DNA of 57,274 bases, taken from positions 1 to 57,274 of the forward strand of contig JACQWX010000027.1 in NCBI GenBank assembly GCA_016209035.1. Reading direction: 5' to 3'. Shown piece after piece: positions 36,801-39,869 of the stretch. The translations under genes and the position numbers were made by a program. Source of the stretch: Elusimicrobiota bacterium. GTDB taxonomy: Bacteria; Elusimicrobiota; Elusimicrobia; UBA1565; UBA9628. The notes below the pieces were generated by a model that saw only the letters and a program-made list of their open reading frames with translations, did no database searches and was not told the origin of the DNA. Numbering within the stretch: the first letter of the stretch is position 1; every line of letters starts with the position of its first letter.

Positions 36801-39775
36801 ACAAGGTGTTCGCGCCCCATAAGGACGCCCTCGTGGGCTGGATCGGGCAGAGGGACTCGACGCAGGCCCTGCGCGGCCTGGTGGCGGGGACCACGGACTT
36901 CTTCCGCTACTCGACGAACTCCTACGTGATGTGGCAGGCCGCCATGGGCAAGTCGGGGGCTCTCGGCTCGGTGAAGGGCAGCTTCCAGACGGGATCCCTG
37001 GAGGTCAAGAACGCCGGCATCTGGGGCCTGTCCTGCTCGTATGGGACCACCTTCGGGATGAATTGCTACTGCACCATCCCGCAGTCGGGCGTGGAGAACC
37101 TCCTGTGCAACAGCTACCTGGTGGGCATGGTCGACTTCTCCGGCGGCGTGGCCGGGTCCACCCTGACCTGGTTCGGGTCGAAGCCCGTCATCAACCTGGG
37201 GATGAGCTTCTCCACGCCCTATGTCCGCATCTCGACCGTGCCGACCACGATGTTCGTGGCGGCCGACATCGGGACGGTGGACCGCGCCGGCAGGTCCACC
37301 ATCGGCCATTACGCCGGGGCGGAGCTCTCCTGGCACGACGGCCTGACCGGCCCCAACGGCGTGCCGCTCCCGTCCGAGCCCGACGAGTCGCTCCCGTCCA
37401 TCATCCAGACCCGCTTGGTCGAGATCCTGGGCGTGAGCGTGCCGCAGGCGTCGATCTCCATGGGGGTGTCCACCGGGACGCTCCCCATCATCCTGGTGCG
37501 CGCGAGCAAGAACGCCCCGGCCGAGGGCGTGGGCCTGCCGGCCTACGCCCTGGTGGACCCGGTCAAGTGCAACAACGGCAAGAGCCCGTCCAACCCGCGC
37601 AACAACATGTGCAAGGACGAGAACGGCAACTGGGTGCCCGACCCCACCTTCTGGATCTGCCTGGACGGCTCGAGCTGGGCGACCAGGGGCGAATTGCCCG
37701 CGTCCTCCAAGGGCCCGGCGGTCAAGATCTCGTCGTGGACCGGGGTGGACGGCTCGTCGTGGGTCGCCATCTGCCCCTCCGAGCCGCCCATGCTGGACAT
37801 CAACTCCGACCGGGTGCCGGACAACTTCCTCATGGGCGGCGCGGTCAAGCCCTACCTGATCTCCATCATCGGAGACGGGGCGCCTTCCCGCGACATCACC
37901 GGGACCGGCATCCTGGACATGGACTTGAACCAGGACGGCATCGTGGACCTGATCGTCCCCAACGGCTCCGGAGGCATGACCTTCCTGCTGGGCAAGGACC
38001 CGGCGGACCAGGGCAACCCGGAGGCCACCCTGCCCATGCCGCTCAAGGGCTTCGTGCCGTCGGCCTGGACCGGCAAGATCGGCGAGATCTCGGCGCTGCT
38101 GCCCAAGATATCCACCCCGGGCTACTATCAGTTCGCGGCCGGCAGGTACTACGACGAGCCGACCTCGTACTCCGGCAAGTGGTCCACCCTCTCGGCGGTC
38201 ATGGACACCAAGGGAATGAGCATGGCCGGCTTCCGGGCGCTGGTCGAGTCGGCCAGCGCCTCCGTGACCACGGCCAGGATCAAGGGCCTCACCCTGCCGG
38301 TGCCCAACGTGACCAGGCTGGCCGGGAACCTCTCGGCGAGCACCACCTTCTTCGCGGTGCAGGACGTCTCGGTCCTCCAGATCCCCGAGAAGCTCGTGTA
38401 CGCGGGATCGGAGATCATGCGCATCAAGCGCGCATCTGGCAACTACGTTTGGGTCGTGGGACAGGAAGGGGATCCCGCTCCCGGCAACGGCCGCGGCCTG
38501 CACGGCTCGGTCCCCATCGCGCACCTCATGAACGAGCCGGTGTCCGACGGCGCGGCCCTCATCTTCGTGCAGTACGTCTCGACGCAGGCGGGAGGGGTGG
38601 CCCTGACGGTGACGCCGGGCGGGACCTTGACCTCCGCGGGCGGTGAGTTGAGCGTGACCACGGACGCGGTCAAGATCACGACGGACGCTTCCGGCGTGCT
38701 CATCACCACGGGCACGGGAGGCTACTCCATCACCATCGACCGGAGCGCCAACGTCGACATCTCGACCGGGCCGGGCGGCCTCGGCATCCCGATTGGGCCG
38801 GGCGACGTGATCTCCCCGACCATCTTCGACTCCGTCTACATCACGACGAACACCGAGGGCGTCCAGGTCTCGACCGGCATCCCGGGCCTGGGCTTCAGGG
38901 GAGGCTGGGTGGTCAATGTCGGGTACTCGGGCGTGTGGCTCTCCACCGGGTTCGCCCCGACCCTGCCGTCGGTCCGCATCGGCGGCCAGGGCGTGGCCGT
39001 CTCCTCGAGCGAGGCCACGGCCCTGTTCGTCTTCAGGCCGGACCTGGTCAGCCCCTCAAGGCCGGGCGTCGTGAAGGCCCTCGAGCAGGGCCAGACCAGC
39101 TTCACCCTGCAGTGGGAGAAGGCGACCCAGCCCTACTCGGGGGTGGTAGCCTACGAGGTGGCTGAGCGCGGCGGCTCGCCCAGGGACCTCCAGACCGGCG
39201 TGGTGTGGAAGACGCTGGCCATCATCCCGGCCAGGAAGAGGAGCACCAACGTGTCGTCCATGGGCGTGTCGGACGGGGTCGGGCCCGTCAACCAGGAGAG
39301 CTTCACCGTGGGCGCCGGCAACGAGTTCGCCGGCGAGGAGCCCAGGGCCGCGAACCAGTACTACCAGTACAAGGTGCGGGCCCTGACCGCCGGCGGCATC
39401 TGGTCCGGCTGGTCCGGCGTGGCGGAGAGCGTGGCCACGGGCGTCAACAAGGTCATCATCCAGGGCGTGGGCAACTATCCCAACCCGTTCGACACCCGCA
39501 CGGGCGGCCCCGGCAGCAAGACGACCATCTACTACGTGCTGGGCGCGGACTCCGACGTCACCATCACCATCTACGACCTGCTGGGCTACGTCGTCAGGTC
39601 CGTGAGCTACGCCTCCGGCGCGGACGGCGGCCGCGCCGGGCCCAACTTCGTGACCTGGGACGGCAAGAACTCGACCGGCCGGACCGTGTCCAAGGGCGGC
39701 TACATCGCCCGCATCAAGGTCAAGTCGCCCGGCGGCACCGCCACCGAGATACGGAAGATCGGCGTCATCCATTAA
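12536..39775 (+). CDS. Giant repeat surface protein, segment 3 with C-terminal FlgD-like/type IX-style sorting domain
   Basis: This is the last and largest part (9079 residues from the GTG at 12536). Coherent coding really begins near 12425 (KNDTYYLRVWYESG), joined to segment 2 by a one-base shift. Order of modules: Ig-like W-signature repeats to about 21600; a second repeat class with LPGE/LPGQ-type signatures and VD-Y-N cores to about 28490; modules with acidic DxNGN-type loops to about 38600; an NHL propeller at 34610-35690; a T/G-rich stretch; a fibronectin-like domain near 39050-39440; and a terminal domain with YPNPF, VTITIYDLLG and WDGKNSTGR. That last domain resembles FlgD Ig-like and type IX secretion C-terminal domains, so export to the surface is likely. 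No enzyme domain is recognised. A role as adhesin, stalk or contact fibre is inferred from architecture only. The stop is TAA at 39773. Confidence 0.85.
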   Translation: MGSTGTVAWGYPCSPTAPTDCLANHNSPAMGALGDGTVFKIAIQARDLAGNVETPTTAQMVLDRVGPNISISTPMAPPYNKYGASRDIVQLKGTATDSPAGVDKVLVEVRNVSQTPNPIWTGWSWDTAISSHFVTAATTNPWTYDIDGTTWTANKQYKITAKAVDTAGNPSGGTPEAYFIYDVNYPSSTISVPDGRAYYGRGQISALTGTAEDWVKTTATEAKSGLWKVETLVTEAGSPPNYWQGGGWGTTAKWLVVSTNTLDPATWNYPPSNPAGDTLPAWYEDFNLGRLYTIQVRATDETRNVETAVQRQFTYDHWAPTTTVSAPYNNEYLTAFALSSGPYTEDVSNAGKTIQVAVRDFLGAYWNPGSAGFMGWGGGQWISTQVWQSSWVYVDGGLSGFVVGGGITEPRTYTVYLRGVDGAGNFNREVLPDPSIGGGGSSFKIDFFKPVSKATVPAQGSYLTGGYTPITGTASDQHLAATPGVGINTVYLKAVREDNAGTLRYWNGVNWDSAVDLGFNLPTTITGGAQTEVKFESQASIPEGAFRDGYRFRVLSRGTDLLANTETSFTELSFTADRSTPTAAFLKPDETVMYVSSASFTLSSGTHVETFVGLEADGGLANVVSSVTKVYYQIEDVSNGAHTIPAAPDYCAGGAGDPCRWWDGDSWEASADLNAVSSETAVHYSSWTFAGLPIDANLIRGDSSPDGRQYRIRVKAKDRAGNQGTFPNTLTATALLVFDRTRPDAGVVEPADSPPGDPVTYSLASITGTAADPLVGGSSSGVRGVWVSVMGDPVNSDTRCTPDTTANRYWNEAAGAWGPVGQVIWSTTSWNGAWWQFTSSKLDTCVTTNMKYVIISSATDKAANQRIALPVAGDPGYRKVTWKAPPAVSTVTFPVNLTHYKNITVIQGTADDKTARVGLSLRRWDTNQCWNGAGAWAGCPVERNVASSSLTWAYPSGTSDTLPNWSLVNNTTFTLTETGYNIENTAESPNTAIQFYIDMSSPVSAIAFPYDASFTSYPPVMKGTTNDRQALYGSAASGIKDPNGVWVRLRRNDTSAEWNQTQGNWLAGAQPSSAAYAAGDWSFVANTPSVAWAPGVNYTLRVYAEDKAQPSSNVEDVATGPSVTFTYDPSTPSVSITNLASARHRSISGVMDVLGQASDPPAGAGVLKRVSLRVQVKTGVENFANPANNWTFEQPDGDLAWSTATYAADWTNWYLSSPALVSALVSGSTYMYMARALDMADNYSMVYATRTFVYDVWAPTTSILTPVNGSTIAALASISGTMVDRTDNDANPSDDKNPGKVAKLRLRVKRLSDNCYWNGGDWSVCGTPVDIDTDAEGMQVWTTSWTIKTGNLPSMTPNASYYLVSSGEDDTLDAGVGNQESWSSPRGSTFTYDSTAPLSWVNTPLPGRYYSSLPTIGGGSSDGVGVSTVALSIQNTSKAAPSCYRPSPNNDFEGACPSWFKAKDTPAAWTYAFSPSTWQYFNTYVVYSSATDFAGLAQTAMSSAAFTFDNRQSTAAVTSGGAYGPSFPALVGTSTDAPAGIANGGSLEVALSSNAGTGGWWNGTDFTGAGPLYLSTDAAGGYTVGDEYDAWQRTLTGLGVTDGQTYRVSLRTRDRAMPANERSLAVPEAQESNMMWDTTKPTATISVPLPGSYQRGNFTFQGSSVDPDPDDAGPRGPTNVSTVTLQISVNGTNNCYRQTTNDFGVNNCPAFFPAFGTPGSWSWIPPSAPWGDGQSYVTLARALDYAQNQQVQFSASLSSVIFTYDLTGTTVGIVNPPDTTILPGGSRKYSIFPSTGRAGDTLPGKVALVQVRLRMITPSVNYANPANNLLFELDPLTQAEQAWFSADNNGIWDDWKVSSGSFNTGQSYAVEARARDLAGNYSATYATAPFIYDTDPPYTNVNFPANQSTMTSLGFAWGTAYDNTPTNPGAIVQLRLRIKRLDLDQYWTGGSWVSQPPETAPYLRISDGINVWPSSWTLNTAMPPLADLTHGTSYYMTTSATDNTADGGNTENWWEAARASTFTVDKLPAISRVTVPQDKGIFPSIAQIAGTAADLLAGVPDGRLDLIEVSMMEVSHIVDGAAVASGMFWNGNISASPGGTFTFTTEQWFCLANCVSPRQNIAGAGANPVLSAGNWSFQTPNSSLFQDQYTYRVRVRGRDAAKTYVNDPMNDGNIEVEISSISFTKDVTAPGVGVKTPAPLPDPKGKIKTLPGVMGTAYDDFGIIYTSISYQNVETLQYFNGTDFLSPTPVWFNAPMTGAAPNYEWTATPPNVPGGGPGEPGPLKDAASYYIVAKVRDVSGNTETLSDTTYKVLFDTTPPATQVDGPANGAFLNNLTQVTGQSSDPRAPATGSGLVGSQIRIQRQGDSAYWTGSGWGVMTWLGAVAGSPWTKNTQLPPVTNNPVTGLDDDELYLVESQAYDVAGNTTTVPSGNAFRLDLTSPTAFIQSPAHASRRNQIPQVSGTARDNGGAGQQYNVEFPQVRIVRPGPFYWSGVLGNWCNLATSPCNAPDTWNTALDSSTTGAEFTWRYDSSAVTWPQADDQLRVDVRTLDKAGNYTFTSSTFTFDSLAPDSKLTYPETSGLFFSSMTRIYGTSFDVTSPVNSGEVYLRMWYVSGPSDSPANTTYYYYPYDSTLWQKTVPSWWSIPGSGGPQGLVTAWNYTDGHFTGQHAASTFTWGSGYQIAPNCTKNDDGNCVGNGRVFRVVTRAVDAATNPQTVYSTITFTFDDIGPESGSTKPYANRAYRAGTLSTLSGTADEPVSTLQNVQVSVKSQEDTRWFGGEVGAPFQQVSEYWWNALEVFKTSWTWQHLNLPGALENRKHYVVRSSATDSVGNPETVPGEALFLYDTAEPNSSISVPANANTKDTSLILQGASLDPGAVNCTGFDINATCSGVYPGPAPTWQQGKVEIRVFRDTEPYAWGAGPVQPGTEDNTGYYWSGSTWVAAQQASEPQKWFSGTMFADGTWQYTGLDCAGKTMPPEVCWTPGSDRYAAWVRATDNAGNLQGSAQAIQNGPLFRISATPLSFRVTVTPTVNMTAGDDSAQVKVEAVDGPNGTGNPAPSWTGTVQFSIDAGAGPETMDTDGTPDETYGLPPETVFLASDNGLKILPIKIRKAAPRALLAYDKISPSFNGTGNFTVVHSTADRVMVIADYAPGLGEDHAPGVMTGTPGRSGSPRLKLAGDSIPFLIQVTDPYYNLVLSSAATVWVSDLDPNNAAVSPDGYASFNGSTTVNRVFISASSPVYAPDDGVRKTSATGQGIANPANPSSAVTVRSKNRTQLLALLPGEVRMAGKAAGDPGKSDTAKPYDVYAGAVTTVTVYAVDEYFNTDYDETFPVNADVATDDNSADPPAADLSAGATVFYLTSVTAATHTVRAQSGTLTLAGETSYYHSVNKLKVWWTSPEKLQLVAPGQVAAPGLAPYTKDPTTGGRSDATPDPLTAGSTYNFTVNLTDPYYNVVRGTTPFMDEFRLPQSSYSFLTELRFPTDPYIQARALVANPYKIGLANGTTNYAVPPVKRQSNFTVVARDDTSTRYSTDTVSNITVMANVAVNLQVLVSTNPWPQEFAGETAEEGSVAGKTGPFSPLVAGATHYIRVRSADLYWNLVNDTRLVRLETNDQYADFNTGNTQNLSAGETEFQGFVPSIATSTMWVRAVDASALPVKLTTQTVSPITVSSNTADRLIIVYPGESLYAGKTVLPYGKTGAASTQTAGQPFPAAVYATDKRYNWVGTVSRVAPNNIRFVTDDQVPAPFQGDFDMADGSSTITGVTLLAAGIRKSTATDLAGVLAQAPASDVPVQGSNPVKLRILLPNEARKPGLPATTGRSAPSAFVTQAGPSFEFTVVVDAVDNYWNLIQGASQHVRLASDDPYAVITPSDTLGSHQVFTTSATFKAYMKRAGTSKFFAEMFEGVIPPWVYDLSKDTSTAFTVNPGIPERMLVKLPGEAFDQGSPTGKSGVPAEQTAGENFTTGTGGLQVAVVDAYKNIVTGWAADVSLQTPDDPYSTIMTTRSVNTGMGYAIFPSGDIVLRRASTEAYIRADDYGGSLLSDIKSSTFTLKPNLPVGIQLVLPGQATKPGGGDYPNSGFSVTAITTQTAGAPFEVRVNLVDRYMNVYNDVSASSDVFINTGDKYDIHPSTLPLVRGTKKFDLTNRVVLVAKTTSAVVSAYAVGQWANEFCTGNLPIPPFDTACKTEFPAGISYPFNVHAAAAEKLQVLLPGETNVPGKCDEPLIPGTPCRVLLAGEGNPGKDGTPNSYVISAPVPPPLFTTVNLVDRFWNIATDRAGLIQDTDPPAVMPQVRVRALYDPSVPDSVQDLVDGSNVFAPSPRLAISSYTVAASTEPVYAVNYASGTSSWVWTLPAGRNHLHLTNVPAAAVAGVKFQVGVVAHDQYNNVLSTGPNKYDRNVTFNAEYFGGNQDPVFIPVSANLSSGTKTLVDPEGITIKKAGSRYVEVFDTLEPGVKSVQYFISVSPGPPDSVKVTPEDDVNVGAGSINPGPRGSIDLTAQLTDAYDNFITGGIEIFITTAQVYGTTGTIKVDHGSGWEDVGGSTKVYSDVHGHVGVCSQGLPLTDSPKISYFVSSTADDWTRIWVGTMTMPSNLSPFISMKRSISGRLVTVGGLPKSLVFTDTPPSGGVTAGILGSSGGQYILRRLDEFNNVTRQGSTPVTLIRPLPAVHTANGMTAGAFGSVGDYGYRDQSNLVFISGFNVNDGETGEEYVFRYHDKMASYSGVDPASNTGEKGRPGLWAIQADGSAGMASAVHSLRVNPDEPSGVGFNSSMDQTPSVENNVYSGQVRGNANKLAIFRAQLQDQFKNPKAVVGADLQVNLSTVVTITGLSWTRLPSMFNDYAAFAPSSDSAPGTRFSAPYFVNASTYVVIPIDSYQTTFYFMDTTASSRYESPVVSTRPIIELWAVNLASAAQRVLVRPNQQDRIAVSSGAGQSLGAGTTSQAFWIETRDYYGNASPLRAGEDVGGFVGFKIESNSAGQVLVSTPVDGNFRNAPGYAYLAIDQSATSFYLIDTLLSAPTHELTISGLHYPAWEVAVASYVVTPGPPASLGWITQPRRLIAGTTIQFIAGQTTATVVTAILRDQFGNNTLSASPYVVRYSANKATTYGGTDPQAVIIATQPAPGVWDAIYSGLSQYKDVPVSLFTGQASLWFWDTATGITTVTAQCRLGAADMFAPLNQEHVITPDKAWYLTIHHPYTIANPVKVTEASALAVVARDKYGNVAAGDAQNGQYFTSQVNFGSSGSTATVSLLDPNALPMPTTYHIFTAGEGGTFSNLQLVDTVQEVLRVDATAYPDPSVWGRTSDGGRTDLFTADPVKRSTGDVNIAGIVIIPTDFTPESNPPPFGPIPSYKVTLGVTKKTLNQGDGTTPEAPDPIMMFRLTMAVAPSAGPALTAKLATVKVKRRAPESNLDPAHVKELALWTDMNGNAKFDPLTDLFLGSGAYSGDNSWYFGSETPIYVSSPVPSQITQASKYYFFTVRIASTGYFVGELPRVLGLEISGPSDITLSPDSQVKVAMNNFAIKTSTASVEREPATIRVKGEGIAAWWQPAALPLSSYSYVNQGESMVGMAKLMLWTDVFTGVLGKVRVTHTGDGLDSHVKSARLFLDTQADKVTTPGSGYFESSIDREVTDSINPAVFPSGEGRSVTLNLKDASGVNGTLSVSTKTYFVVFDYDEAAEPGRKHGVLLTQSDIIPLAGNGVVGSFSPPLSSTQVVVMPTLDVVYLTARNTEGQGPDLNEDGDNNPDTNPYYYPSVPSALTQNDVSSAVVKYTLRMGGGSAEWTGLKLDRWLPSTMRGNGEYNDMLALNNKASDVTNIKVWRDWDGKGLFDVAVDSQISPMDAAQRVFPVTQLAVALSSGAGVPDVTDIPVTDIAKMFPADSPFEDPLTPGLDDPVARLVLNDDQTDELKKEVVLCAGRDMAGKTYTGCLRAQEGTPKIAFSSGTAVSGSAFIPIYGFLGTGGQLLSTVEQHYFVTYDISPTATVSPGANIGLFEPNTTYFKITSPKTMSPAKVWVSTVVSGGLTESFVPSIKEVPDKVTVTSSDTLDGPLGPYLQQNSTASVASILLKANVGDATWRWILVYATGTATSAGLASPDVDNVSVWYDASGDGVFNPSAIPIADTLAGEGVFGYSGQGLTAQVRLATPVKILTEAGATQSQRYFICFHVRKDAQPTDPLTGQPRTLGVGVKAISMPSPDVNDDPLKNALSYPNYFDAAGSNVTFYSKKRAIVASAQQLYVKATPYFSSSSGTFAAPTLAGAIAASAPGASETFWALSSTRALPVPIANGPTSYALVEGEIVSYSGIMSTCPFLLNVKRGQLNTVAASHQITGSTGSAYGGAVVLGVAGSPSLPSGSVENTWVLQSTAGMPTAPIYDPLGCTTWYPAAYIAVDDEVVSFSAYDPTLPVIYGVTRGQLGTAGAAHAGGAAVKSAEIARAPVVGPMAWQGQTNVAALRLDMWSSDFQIQLAGLKFARSLPMGLNGYDDGVSAVRVYRSVLPLGDPEFHRDPASGENLGDYVMGSSRFGVYPEPEGRATVPISDPTIGNLGYALITTSTRTFYVSLDVSQSAKFSHELLNPQNAVTGVYIADVEKVVMIPANAGHAAVFVSSPASPVFPIMPTVNTVSAQFEQFMPQSAFQNDRDVPMLRIRLKTDRNTTIVEKIKIDHLLSDGGLDTDATVVKLWRDVNGNNAFDLEDSTPGATGGYPNLLSYGNETFSSQTAILMLKSPILVSTAPADFFVTLDISQFAAENSRQGVSVPNLAYFTVQVPHQVDFPFGGFASNPYLRIGKVTSKITLGVNNVSALMTSVKQAQPSIPFLRLNLVTDVALAPWRNVRLERGGGSQDPSKPLGRNTDIKFVRVFKDINQDDIFSLTDDVNISDVETQLSTVVYSTTPVPVDIVVLSTWGFPKNFDGTMAGGWLYANNAELMSFSGADPDTGKAVGCVDGVYQGGGPNQGFPCLRITSRGNKLGMGPSPKLNLVAGMPARKVDVFDQENDSNVQTLVFFQNDQLIGPTAGNFFVVYDIGDEAVKDDLVGVVIRDKSWFGMPRGDIVNPYYYKDVTRSQPMGSGTTTYAFVGTNVAIKAIDLSVSGFTIAPAGAGQGQTEVPFMQLEMKTSSDFVNIDKIKFTQYGTVEAGGGAGDGDLSKISVWKDNGDRVFTMSVDALLGSSVAFAGGLALVDLSANVNISTALPYLHVTTNTTRLFITADIGYTDRAAQPTLGHEAGVRLASFNDLYGPNGQVTAAKDPGAQPPVESRKVLIAPLSVPAVSISSMATPVIVTKPNITGVSRVGDPYYAAVGYPAFAKLDPVVQGLGGCNNGRPVTNPRNNICRDLATGFPIPDQTKWLCANGKSWTGTTPGTQYSLATYQAADLALGQADLNSGQANRGGAVSNLTLSGPLGAQVVGSRLILADTSNNRVLIWNSVPTAYNVPADVVVGQPNMNSNAPATAADRMNAPAAVYSDGTKLLVADMNNNRVLVFDSIPAVSGASADHVIGQADLAANLGNQGGAVYDHTLSSPVGIHGNSARIFIADYGNNRVLIYNGIPSSNDAPAAVVLGQSNMTSASPGVGPDRMKSPAHAFAAGGRLFVADYANHRVLVYNAIPSANGASASVVVGQASMGDSGPNQNGAPGANTLSWPRFIDSDGSRLYVTDWGNNRVLAFNTIPAVDNQHASIVLGQPSMSTNTANYGGAVGSKGLFGPSAAYSDGANLFVSERDNNRVVRQQLTNAVDTPNCAGDPPLIDLNGDGVPDDFSTPPDSYSVAPTTNVTLAGDRMPSRDITGTGVLDMDLNDDGIVDLVFVSTSNVQMMLGTDLADQGNAAKAIPVPDQGFVPSVWTWKDGQLTAMLPNSPIAGYYEVAVGRYYDDVIPAYSLKWTSVTAVVTSTWTGIDFKNRAVGAPVSAARLTGLQLPVPGVTRLTQDLTPDTVEFTVASADALKLPGMIYAGSEVMRVERVNSTTLKVISQEGDPAPGNGRGLKGSAPILHLKNEPVSDEAVVFLSRFVAASGAVSSMRPLFVYRVNPSAPSIKLSVSGLDIAPAAAFRGQLNVELLQLELKTSESSVNLARMGLSQFGTIDQGWGKGEGDFKRLTAWLDADGDKVFAPHKDALVGWIGQRDSTQALRGLVAGTTDFFRYSTNSYVMWQAAMGKSGALGSVKGSFQTGSLEVKNAGIWGLSCSYGTTFGMNCYCTIPQSGVENLLCNSYLVGMVDFSGGVAGSTLTWFGSKPVINLGMSFSTPYVRISTVPTTMFVAADIGTVDRAGRSTIGHYAGAELSWHDGLTGPNGVPLPSEPDESLPSIIQTRLVEILGVSVPQASISMGVSTGTLPIILVRASKNAPAEGVGLPAYALVDPVKCNNGKSPSNPRNNMCKDENGNWVPDPTFWICLDGSSWATRGELPASSKGPAVKISSWTGVDGSSWVAICPSEPPMLDINSDRVPDNFLMGGAVKPYLISIIGDGAPSRDITGTGILDMDLNQDGIVDLIVPNGSGGMTFLLGKDPADQGNPEATLPMPLKGFVPSAWTGKIGEISALLPKISTPGYYQFAAGRYYDEPTSYSGKWSTLSAVMDTKGMSMAGFRALVESASASVTTARIKGLTLPVPNVTRLAGNLSASTTFFAVQDVSVLQIPEKLVYAGSEIMRIKRASGNYVWVVGQEGDPAPGNGRGLHGSVPIAHLMNEPVSDGAALIFVQYVSTQAGGVALTVTPGGTLTSAGGELSVTTDAVKITTDASGVLITTGTGGYSITIDRSANVDISTGPGGLGIPIGPGDVISPTIFDSVYITTNTEGVQVSTGIPGLGFRGGWVVNVGYSGVWLSTGFAPTLPSVRIGGQGVAVSSSEATALFVFRPDLVSPSRPGVVKALEQGQTSFTLQWEKATQPYSGVVAYEVAERGGSPRDLQTGVVWKTLAIIPARKRSTNVSSMGVSDGVGPVNQESFTVGAGNEFAGEEPRAANQYYQYKVRALTAGGIWSGWSGVAESVATGVNKVIIQGVGNYPNPFDTRTGGPGSKTTIYYVLGADSDVTITIYDLLGYVVRSVSYASGADGGRAGPNFVTWDGKNSTGRTVSKGGYIARIKVKSPGGTATEIRKIGVIH
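21600..28490 (+). repeat. Second repeat class of the giant protein (LPGE-signature, Big/invasin-like modules)
   Basis: After the W-signature repeats end, the protein changes to modules with an opening strand such as LLALLPGEVRMAGK, IIVYPGESLYAGKT, LRILLPNEARKPG, MLVKLPGEAFDQG, IQLVLPGQATKPG and LQVLLPGETNVPGK. Each is followed by T-AG--F---V-VVD-Y-N and a strand of valines. Several successive copies are about 360-410 bases apart. The pattern resembles bacterial Ig-like (Big_1/invasin type) folds, but I cannot assign a family firmly. Confidence 0.6.
28500..33763 (+). repeat. Third repeat class of the giant protein with EF-hand/dockerin-like acidic loops
   Basis: Each module has a strand such as VKELALWTDMNGNAKFDP, VWRDWDGKGLFD, VWYDASGDGVFN, LWRDVNGNNAFD or VFKDINQDDIF (loops near 28796, 29987, 30836, 32564 and 33098), followed by a strand ending in FFV--DIS or similar. 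The spacing D-x-[DN]-x-[DNG] with a following hydrophobic residue is what calcium-binding loops of dockerin and EF-hand type look like. Calcium binding is an inference. Further copies lie at 33965 and 36788 in the duplicated C-terminal modules. Confidence 0.55.
33764..38590 (+). repeat. Duplicated C-terminal module of the giant protein (copy 1 carries the propeller)
   Basis: Copy 1 (33764-36586) and copy 2 (36587-38590) follow the same order: LSVSG--IAPA opening, QFGTI/QYGTV strand, acidic DADGDK-type loop, ADIG--DRA, a cysteine motif CNNG---NPRNN-C, DLN-DG-PD loops, ITGTG-LDMDLN-DGIVDL, GYY--A-GRYYD, YAGSE-MR, QEGDPAPGNGRGL and NEPVSD-A. Identity is high at these landmarks, so the pair is a tandem duplication. 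Copy 1 differs by carrying the NHL propeller between its cysteine motif and its first DLNGDG loop. Confidence 0.8.
34610..35690 (+). repeat. Six-bladed NHL-type beta-propeller within the giant protein
   Basis: Six successive units share LFVADYGNNRVL-type strands: ADTSNNRVLIWN, ADMNNNRVLVFD, ADYGNNRVLIYN, ADYANHRVLVYN, TDWGNNRVLAFN and SERDNNRVVRQQ. They are separated by V-GQ--M/L motifs and 'A-SDG-KL' turns. This is the hallmark of NHL repeats, which fold as a propeller and often bind a partner protein, glycan or nucleic acid. The partner here is unknown. Confidence 0.8.
39447..39772 (+). other. C-terminal FlgD-like / type IX-style sorting domain of the giant protein
   Basis: The last roughly 108 residues contain VGNYPNPFD, TTIYYVL, DVTITIYDLLGYVVRS, NFVTWDGKN and GGYIARI, ending at a TAA stop. 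This order is that of the FlgD Ig-like domain and of C-terminal sorting domains of type IX secreted proteins. Which secretion route is used in this organism is not shown by the sequence. Confidence 0.7.
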
Positions 39776-39777
39776 CG

Positions 39778-39802
39778 GCGCGGGAAGCCCCTCTCCCCGC
39801 GC
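39778..39802 (+). terminator. Possible hairpin terminator after the giant gene (no U-tract)
   Basis: A perfect 7-bp inverted repeat, GCGCGGG (39778-39784) with CCCGCGC (39796-39802), starts two bases after the TAA. No run of T follows, so it is a weak candidate for an intrinsic terminator; it could equally only protect the mRNA end. Confidence 0.3.
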
Positions 39803-39831
39803 TCGCCGAATCGCAGCGGCCCGATCCCGAG

Positions 39832-39869
39832 TTGTCCACCAACATATCGTAAGATATGCCGGTGGATAA
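39832..39869. repeat. 38-base hairpin with GTAA loop between giant gene and glycosyltransferase
   Basis: Arms 39832-39848 and 39853-39869 pair over 17 positions with one G-T pair and two A-C mismatches, around a GTAA loop. As RNA this would be a long stem capped by a GNRA tetraloop. The outer ends TTGTCCACC and, on the other strand, TTATCCACC resemble the DnaA box consensus TTATCCACA. The first possible ATG of the next gene (39856) lies inside the right arm. Confidence 0.6.
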
